Shown here piece by piece: positions 8,166 through 13,091 of a DNA stretch of 13,091 bases; the stretch's first letter is position 1; each line of letters starts with the position of its first letter. Source of the DNA: Bacteroidales bacterium (GTDB taxonomy: Bacteria; Bacteroidota; Bacteroidia; Bacteroidales; Tenuifilaceae); the NCBI GenBank assembly GCA_008933525.1, contig WBUV01000042.1, positions 1 through 13,091 on the forward strand, written 5' to 3'. The notes below the pieces were generated by a model. That model made no database searches and was not told the DNA's origin. It saw only the letters and a program-made list of their open reading frames with translations. Both the position numbers and the translations under genes were made by a program.

Positions 8166-8699
8166 TTAGTTATTCTTCAATTTCTTTAATGCTGCCCAAC
8201 GTGGGTCTATTTCATCTTCAGTGCTATAGTTTTCACCAGCAACATTCATTTTTGCTAGCATCTCTTTGTCGCAATCTCCAGCATTGGTCCCGTTTAGCCC
8301 ATGGTAACGTTTAATAGGCAAACTTAAACAAACACTTTCATATAGGTATTGGGCCAAATTTACCTCGTGGTCTTCCTCCGTAAGGAAAATTATCTCATCG
8401 TTCGACTCCTCTACCTGAGTGCCAATTTTTGCAAAAAGAACGCCCTTAAAAGTAGTTGGTAAAATGAAAGCTTCTAAACACCTATCACAAACAACTTGAA
8501 CAGAGCCTTTTATGCTAACGCTGAACTCGAGCAAATGGTTTTGCTTGTTGAGTAGAACATTTGCTTTAAGCTGTCCTCTAGAAATTTCACCCTCCTCAAA
8601 TTCTTGAAAAAAAGCATCGTTCAAATCAAATTCAAACGAGTGTTTTCCAAGTTTAAGTCCCTTGAAATTAATTGAATATGTGTTTAATGCGCTTCCCAC
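8166..8699 (-). CDS. DUF177 (YceD-like) protein, 23S rRNA/large-subunit accumulation factor family
   Basis: The 177-residue protein matches the DUF177/YceD family by context (directly before rpmF) and by pattern: an N-terminal YSINFKGLKLGKHSFEFDLND, a central CDRCLEAF (Cys71 and Cys74 from the GTG), an acidic stretch, and the C-terminal DPRWAALKKLK. Relatives in E. coli and plastids are linked to accumulation of 23S rRNA; the biochemical activity is not established. I set the start at GTG 8699. The frame stays open upstream to a TTG at 8744, but those 15 extra codons overlap a clear promoter whose transcript should start at about 8715. They encode an unrelated hydrophobic stretch that would falsely look like a membrane helix. 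With the GTG start the protein begins MGSALNTYS, like other Bacteroidota members as I recall them. First gene of the operon. Confidence 0.88.
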   Translation of the reverse strand: MGSALNTYSINFKGLKLGKHSFEFDLNDAFFQEFEEGEISRGQLKANVLLNKQNHLLEFSVSIKGSVQVVCDRCLEAFILPTTFKGVLFAKIGTQVEESNDEIIFLTEEDHEVNLAQYLYESVCLSLPIKRYHGLNGTNAGDCDKEMLAKMNVAGENYSTEDEIDPRWAALKKLKNN

Positions 8700-8720
8700 A
8701 ACTCTTAAAAAAACAACGTG

Positions 8721-8749
8721 CAAAGTTATAAAAAATACATACAATCAAA
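8721..8749 (-). promoter_or_regulatory. Bacteroidota-type promoter of the DUF177-rpmF-plsX-fabH operon
   Basis: On the minus strand a TTTG (plus 8746-8749) lies 17 bases before TAACTTTG (plus 8721-8728), an exact TAnnTTTG -7 box. The spacing is slightly shorter than the usual ~19. Transcription should begin near 8715, giving a leader of about 15 bases before the GTG at 8699. The leader is T-rich with no Shine-Dalgarno sequence. Confidence 0.7.
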
Positions 8750-8866
8750 AAAATGATCTAAAAATATCTATAATTGAAACTAACCGCAAGATGTTAAATT
8801 CTATAAGACAAGAAGTTATGTTTCAAAATATTTCGAATAAGTTTTAACTCTTTAAAAAATATGATA

Positions 8867-10666
8867 TTAAACTTTAGCCCTACGTTTACGCTCATTCTCA
8901 TCGAGGAAGATTTTTCTTAATCGCATCGACTTAGGCGTAATCTCCACATATTCATCTTCTTGTATATACTCTAATGCTTCCTCCAAGCTAAACTTAATTG
9001 GTGGAGCAAGGAATGCTTTGTCGTCGGATCCTGAAGCGCGCATGTTTGTAAGCTTCTTCGATTTGGTAACGTTTACCACCATATCGCCAGCACGGGAGTT
9101 TTCTCCAATTACCTGTCCGGTATAAACCTCTTCATGTTCATCGATAAAGAAACGTCCACGATCTTGAAGTTTGTTGATTGCATATGCGTAGGACATTCCA
9201 CTTTCCATGGCAATTAGCGATCCGTTAATGCGAGTTTCAATTTCGCCACGGTATGGTTCAAAACCCTTAACTCTGTGTGCGATTACGGCTTCTCCTGCAG
9301 TTGCAGTAAGTAATATGTTTCTTAAACCAATAATGCCACGCGATGGAATCTCGAACTCAAGGTGAATTCTATCGTTACGGCGCTCCATAGTAAGTAATGT
9401 TCCCCTACGGCGAGTAACTTGTTCAATTGCTTTTCCGGAAACCTCCTCAGGTAAATCAATTGTCATATATTCAATAGGTTCGCATTTTTCTCCACCAACC
9501 ATTTTGATAATAACTTTTGGTTGACCAACCTGCAATTCGTAACCTTCGCGACGCATGGTCTCTATAAGCACTGATAAGTGAAGTACCCCTCTGCCATAAA
9601 CCATGAATGAATCGGCCGAATCCGTTTCCTCAACCTTTAGGGCCAAGTTTTTCTCCAACTCTCTATCCAATCTTTCTTTTAAGTGACGAGAAGTTACGAA
9701 TTTTCCATCTTTACCAAAGAAAGGGGAGTTGTTGATTGTAAATAGCATGCTCATGGTCGGCTCGTCAACTGCTATAGTTGGAAGAGCCTCTGGGTTTTCG
9801 ATATCGGCAATTGTATCGCCAATTTCAAAACTTTCTATACCAACTAAAGCACAAATATCGCCCGATACTACTTTATCTACTTTGCGTTTTCCTAAACCTT
9901 CGAAAACAAGAAGTTCTTTAATTTTGGTTCTAATTACCTGACCATCGTTTTTAGCAAGGGAAACGGCCATTCCTGTGGTTAGTTCGCCTCTGTGCAATTT
10001 TCCAATGGCAATGCGGCCAACATAGCTGGAGTAATCAAGTGATGTTATTAAAAGCTGAGGAGTTCCTTTAAGTTGCTTTGCAGCTGGAACATACTCCACG
10101 ATTTTGTCGAGTAGGGCTGTAATGTCTGTAGCTGGTTTTTGCCAATCGGACGACATCCAACCTTGTTTAGCGCTACCATATATTGTTGGAAAGTTTAACT
10201 GATCTTCGGAAGCATCGAGGTTGAACATCAGATCAAAAACTTGTTCCTGAACCACCTCTGGTCGGCAATTTGGCTTGTCAACCTTATTGATTACAACAAT
10301 TGGCTTTAAGCCAAGAGAAAGGGCTTTTTGAAGTACGAATCGAGTTTGGGGCATCGTTCCTTCAAAGGCATCGACAAGGAGTAAAACGCCATCGGCCATA
10401 TTTAGGACACGCTCAACTTCTCCGCCAAAATCGGAGTGACCAGGTGTGTCTATAATATTGATTTTAACCCCTTTGTATTCAACAGAAACATTCTTTGCAA
10501 GAATGGTAATTCCGCGTTCACGTTCCAGATCATTACTGTCAAGGATTAACTCGCCGGGCTTTTCGTGCTCCTTGAAAAGTTTTCCCTGAATAATCATTTT
10601 GTCCACCAAGGTGGTCTTCCCATGGTCCACGTGCGCAATAATCGCAATATTTCTTATCCCCTGCAT
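8867..10666 (-). CDS. typA: Translational GTPase TypA/BipA
   Basis: A 599-residue ribosome-associated GTPase related to EF-G and LepA, involved in 50S assembly and adaptation to cold and other stress. G-domain motifs are complete: G1 AHVDHGKTT (11-19), G2 RGIT (51-54), G3 DTPGH (73-77), G4 NKVD (127-130) and G5 GSAKQG (164-169). The switch region contains the TypA-typical LDSNDLERERGITI. Domain II, the EF-G-like domains III and V (RRGTLLTMERRNDR, FEIPSRGIIGLRN) and the specific C-terminal domain ending in SMRLRKIFLDENERKRR all follow in order. Length is close to the E. coli protein. A -7 box lies just upstream. I see no terminator in the 120 or so bases after the stop, so read-through into the DUF177 operon is possible. 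Confidence 0.97.
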   Translation of the reverse strand: MQGIRNIAIIAHVDHGKTTLVDKMIIQGKLFKEHEKPGELILDSNDLERERGITILAKNVSVEYKGVKINIIDTPGHSDFGGEVERVLNMADGVLLLVDAFEGTMPQTRFVLQKALSLGLKPIVVINKVDKPNCRPEVVQEQVFDLMFNLDASEDQLNFPTIYGSAKQGWMSSDWQKPATDITALLDKIVEYVPAAKQLKGTPQLLITSLDYSSYVGRIAIGKLHRGELTTGMAVSLAKNDGQVIRTKIKELLVFEGLGKRKVDKVVSGDICALVGIESFEIGDTIADIENPEALPTIAVDEPTMSMLFTINNSPFFGKDGKFVTSRHLKERLDRELEKNLALKVEETDSADSFMVYGRGVLHLSVLIETMRREGYELQVGQPKVIIKMVGGEKCEPIEYMTIDLPEEVSGKAIEQVTRRRGTLLTMERRNDRIHLEFEIPSRGIIGLRNILLTATAGEAVIAHRVKGFEPYRGEIETRINGSLIAMESGMSYAYAINKLQDRGRFFIDEHEEVYTGQVIGENSRAGDMVVNVTKSKKLTNMRASGSDDKAFLAPPIKFSLEEALEYIQEDEYVEITPKSMRLRKIFLDENERKRRAKV

Positions 10667-10686
10667 TGAGTAATTTTTTGAGGGCG

Positions 10687-10694
10687 CAAAGGTA
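10687..10694 (-). promoter_or_regulatory. Putative -7 promoter box of typA
   Basis: The minus strand reads TACCTTTG, an exact match to TAnnTTTG, 20 bases before the typA ATG. The expected transcript would start near 10680 with a very short leader. No good -33 TTTG is seen at the expected spacing. Confidence 0.6.
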
Positions 10695-10790
10695 CAGCTA
10701 ATTATTCATTTTTAAGTAATAGTTAACAGCTTTTAAGAAAACTTTTTGAGGAAAAGATTTTGAGAATAAATGAATTAGAATATTTAAGGC

Positions 10791-10827
10791 AAAAACAACC
10801 CCTATTAAACATAACAGGGGTTGTTTT
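10791..10827 (-). terminator. Terminator downstream of the PurF-family gene
   Basis: A perfect 12-bp inverted repeat AAAACAACCCCT/AGGGGTTGTTTT (10792-10803 with 10816-10827) encloses a 12-base loop, starting 23 bases after the PurF-family stop on the minus strand. The strand exits through a run of five Ts. The hairpin separates this gene from the typA promoter. Confidence 0.85.
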
Positions 10828-10850
10828 GAAACCTTTTCGGTATTAGGGAT

Positions 10851-12257
10851 TTAAAAATAGCTACTGCCATCGAAGCAATGGGTACAAAGGTTTTCCTTTG
10901 GAACACCAATGGCTTCAACCAAATCGTTCAGTTTTTGAAATTTCAAAGTTGTAAGGTTCAGGTTTTTACGGATTTGCTCTACCATGGCGGCATAGTTTCC
11001 ATTACTGGTATCAGAGTAGTTGGCCATATTATGGTGCTCAATCCCGGTAAGTTGGAAAACTGCTTTGTGGGTCGCCAAATCTAGGTTAGAGCGGGAACGG
11101 CTAAAGTTTAGAAACTCGCATGGATGTGTAAGCGGTGGACAGGCAATTCTCATGTGTACCTCTTTAATACCCGCAGAGTAAAGGTCAACAACATTATCCT
11201 TTAGCTGTGTACCTCGAACTATTGAGTCGTCGAGGAATATTCCTCGTTTATTTTTGATTAGCGCAGTATTTGGAATCAACTTCATTTTAGCAACCAAATC
11301 GCGCATTTGCTGATTTTGTGGCATAAAGCTGCGGGGCCATGTTGGTGTGTACTTGGCGTATGGACGCATATGGGGTATTCCCCTCTGATTACTATAGCCA
11401 ATGGCGTGGCCAACACCTGAATCGGGAATTCCAGCAACAAAATCAGCCTCAACATCATCCTTTTTTGCAATCGCGGCACCACAGCGATACCTCGATTCAT
11501 CCACATTTATCTCTTCGTAGAACGAAGGCGGGTAGCCGTAATAAACCCACAGGAATGAGCATACCTGCATTTTGCTGGATGGTTTTCTTAGTTGATGGTG
11601 ACCATCGGCATTTACCATTACAATTTCGCCAGGGCCAAGGTACTTGTCAATTTCATAATCAAGATTTGAGAACGAACAGGTTTCAAAAGCAACCGCATAT
11701 GCACCATCCTTTTTCCCGATAATTATTGGAGTACGTCCGAGTTTATCGCGTGCGGCAATAACTCCTTGATCTGTTAAAACAATTAACGAGCAAGATCCTT
11801 TTATTCTGTTGAATACGTTAACAATACCTTCCTCAAAAGTTTCTCCCTCCGATATCAACATGCCAACCAATTCGGTCGGATTTACGCCACCCTGGCTAGT
11901 TTCGGAAAAGGTGCGACGTTGTTTTATAAAGTACTCCTCTAACTCTGACAGGTTACTAATTTTTGCAACTGTTGCAACCGCAAAACGGCCAAGATGCGAT
12001 GTTAGCACAATTGGTTGTGCCTCGTTATCGCTTATAATTCCAATACCGCTGTTTGCGGAGAATCCATCAATATCGGATTGGAATTTGTTTCGGAAATATC
12101 CATCCTCTAAGCTGTGGATGGCTCTTTGGAATCCTTTTTCCTTAGAGTAAAAGGCAACACCCGCTCTTTTAGTTCCAAGATGCGAGTGATAATCGGTACC
12201 ATAGAATACATCCAGAACACAGTCTGTTTTTGATACACATCCAAAAAAGCCGCTCAT
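10851..12257 (-). CDS. PurF-family amidophosphoribosyltransferase homologue with degenerate glutaminase domain
   Basis: The 468-residue protein aligns over its full length with PurF, which makes phosphoribosylamine from PRPP and glutamine. The C-terminal phosphoribosyltransferase half is well kept: GIPDSGVG (277-284), the PRPP loop FLDDSIVRGT (341-350), and four cysteines matching the 4Fe-4S ligands of Bacillus PurF (Cys233, Cys380, Cys458, Cys461). The N-terminal Ntn-hydrolase half is not. The nucleophile Cys is Ser2 in MSGFFG, HRGQEGAG has become HLGTKRAG, the RYxTAG motif after GIG is gone, AHNGN has become ATVAK, and the SDTE aspartate is Pro127 in NPTE. I infer that it cannot use glutamine. 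It may use ammonia, pair with another glutaminase, or have a different role. I recall similar proteins across Bacteroidota alongside a Cys-bearing PurF, so it is probably an old paralogue rather than a decayed gene. Confidence 0.88.
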   Translation of the reverse strand: MSGFFGCVSKTDCVLDVFYGTDYHSHLGTKRAGVAFYSKEKGFQRAIHSLEDGYFRNKFQSDIDGFSANSGIGIISDNEAQPIVLTSHLGRFAVATVAKISNLSELEEYFIKQRRTFSETSQGGVNPTELVGMLISEGETFEEGIVNVFNRIKGSCSLIVLTDQGVIAARDKLGRTPIIIGKKDGAYAVAFETCSFSNLDYEIDKYLGPGEIVMVNADGHHQLRKPSSKMQVCSFLWVYYGYPPSFYEEINVDESRYRCGAAIAKKDDVEADFVAGIPDSGVGHAIGYSNQRGIPHMRPYAKYTPTWPRSFMPQNQQMRDLVAKMKLIPNTALIKNKRGIFLDDSIVRGTQLKDNVVDLYSAGIKEVHMRIACPPLTHPCEFLNFSRSRSNLDLATHKAVFQLTGIEHHNMANYSDTSNGNYAAMVEQIRKNLNLTTLKFQKLNDLVEAIGVPKENLCTHCFDGSSYF

Positions 12258-12279
12258 AATTGTTGTTTTAAAAGTTGAG

Positions 12280-12287
12280 CAAAGGAA
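12280..12287 (-). promoter_or_regulatory. Possible -7 box of the PurF-family gene
   Basis: The minus strand reads TTCCTTTG, one mismatch from TAnnTTTG, 22 bases before the ATG at 12257. No clear -33 element is visible. No purine riboswitch or other structured leader is evident upstream. Confidence 0.35.
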
Positions 12288-12420
12288 ATCATATTATTTG
12301 AGTAATGCCGATTTATTTTTTAGGAAGTATTAACTAGAAATTAACAATACGGGTGGCTTGTTTTCTGTTTTGTGTTGGATTGATGTGTTGTGTTGGAATA
12401 ATATTCCAAAAAGAAAGGGA

Positions 12421-12457
12421 TTATAAAAGGCGATGATTTTGATTGATCACCGCCTTT
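12421..12457 (-). terminator. Terminator downstream of the C69 dipeptidase gene
   Basis: AAAGGCG/CGCCTTT (12426-12432 with 12451-12457) extends inward past one mismatch with TGAT/ATCA (12434-12437 with 12446-12449), leaving an 8-base loop. On the minus strand the stem ends in a modest T tract, TTTTATAA. It lies 32 bases past the dipeptidase stop. Confidence 0.72.
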
Positions 12458-12489
12458 AGATTTGAAAAAATGAGACTCGAAATGTCCCT

Positions 12490-13091
12490 CTACTCCTGAT
12501 TATTTGTGTATTTAACAATAATCTGATTTCGAAGATTAAGGAACATTTCTGTTACCCTATCCATTTTATTGTTAGAGTATTTAGTGAGATATTCCTGTGC
12601 CAGCTTGGGATCCTTTTTGTAAAGGCCCATTGCTTCATCCTCTACAGCCTTTTGGTTGTTGAACATTTCGGCTTCGAACGGATCGCGAACAGCGCGAATG
12701 TCATTCGCAATATCTTGGAAACGAAGGTTTGCCATATTATCGACAAAGTCAATTGCCCAGCGAGCCGATTTTTCATCGTACTTGTTTGGATCGTAAGTGT
12801 TGTATGTTTCCGCTACGGATAGGTTCCCCGAGTATATTGGTACATATGGGCTAAAGTATGGATTGTCGAGATAAACCCAGTAAACTCCGCCAATCTCCTT
12901 TGGTAGCCAACCACGAAGTTGCATCACCATTCCGTAATGTCCACGATGGCGGGCAACCGGACGACGATAGGTTTGTTTAATCAGCTTACGCATTTCGCTG
13001 TTTGGGAAAGGTGTTGCAAGTGGACTTTTAACGTAGTTACCTTTTCCGTCGGGTACAAGCCATTCGGGGTAAGAGGTCATATCGTAGATAG
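12490..13091 (-). CDS. C69-family dipeptidase, C-terminal part (N-terminus beyond the right edge)
   Basis: The frame is open to the right edge; the ATG at 13080 is internal, as the reading frame continues upstream (...IYD-MTSYPEW). The 199 residues visible resemble the C-terminal part of secreted C69 (PepD-like) dipeptidases, with the family stretches ARHRGHYGMVMQLRGWLP, EIGGVYWVYLDNPYFSPYVP and IYSGN (nt ~12820-12960). Members are N-terminal-nucleophile hydrolases that cleave dipeptides after self-processing to expose a cysteine; that residue would lie in the missing part. Full-length relatives are roughly 500-550 residues, so about a third is seen. The last 60 residues are charged, helical and less typical. 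A terminator follows. Identification rests on recalled family patterns, so it is less certain than the core genes. Confidence 0.72.
   Translation of the reverse strand, partial: IYDMTSYPEWLVPDGKGNYVKSPLATPFPNSEMRKLIKQTYRRPVARHRGHYGMVMQLRGWLPKEIGGVYWVYLDNPYFSPYVPIYSGNLSVAETYNTYDPNKYDEKSARWAIDFVDNMANLRFQDIANDIRAVRDPFEAEMFNNQKAVEDEAMGLYKKDPKLAQEYLTKYSNNKMDRVTEMFLNLRNQIIVKYTNNQE

Noticed and set aside
8700..8744. N-terminal hydrophobic extension of the DUF177 protein, resembling a signal anchor
   Set aside because: It starts at a TTG within the promoter, downstream of the -33 box, and would lie upstream of the expected transcript start. The family N-terminus begins after it.
11339..11722. 127-codon open frame on the plus strand inside the PurF-family gene
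   Set aside because: It is the reverse complement of strongly conserved PurF-family coding sequence and has no recognisable domain or promoter. Other opposite-strand frames within plsX, fabH and typA were dismissed for the same reason.
1..13091. Defence island, CRISPR array, insertion sequence, prophage or tRNA/rRNA gene
   Set aside because: No repeat-spacer pattern, transposase, integrase, terminal repeats or RNA-gene motif was seen. Nearly all of the window is accounted for by recognisable chromosomal genes with short gaps.

Overview
The window is about 13.1 kb of AT-rich chromosome from a member of the Bacteroidota, probably near the Bacteroidales/Marinilabiliales. Three things point there. 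Several genes are preceded by the phylum's -7 promoter box TAnnTTTG. Leaders are A/T-rich without clear Shine-Dalgarno sites. The proteins are typical of the phylum: a TPR-SpoIIE membrane phosphatase, a Bacteroidota-type PurF paralogue, a C69 dipeptidase, and signal peptides ending in ...AQ or ...SC. An O2-dependent fatty acid desaturase and an exported Mn-type superoxide dismutase suggest a lineage that meets oxygen.

Layout. The plus-strand block (1-5917) holds five genes that look mostly independently transcribed: a 5'-truncated TPR/SpoIIE phosphatase, a calcineurin-type metallophosphoesterase, an e(P4)-family lipoprotein acid phosphatase closed by a strong terminator, a secreted superoxide dismutase, and a three-histidine-box fatty acid desaturase. 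It meets the minus-strand block at a hairpin at 5925-5955. The minus-strand block (5974-13091) contains the conserved DUF177-rpmF-plsX-fabH operon, typA/bipA, a PurF-family protein, and the C-terminal third of a C69 dipeptidase that runs off the right edge.

How the genes work together. DUF177 and rpmF serve the 50S ribosomal subunit. PlsX and FabH start phospholipid and fatty acid synthesis, and the facing desaturase can modify the acyl chains made. TypA is a ribosome-associated GTPase. The three phosphohydrolases on the plus strand (PP2C type, calcineurin type, HAD type) come from unrelated folds and are not evidently one pathway.

The window is largely core genome. I see no mobile element, CRISPR array, tRNA or rRNA, and no gene-free stretch longer than 232 bases. 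I found no convincing undescribed multi-gene system. The observation most worth following is that the PurF-family protein has lost every recognisable glutaminase catalytic residue but keeps its PRPP-binding and Fe-S cysteine motifs. The next is that a well-formed promoter fixes the DUF177 start at a GTG well inside the longest open frame.
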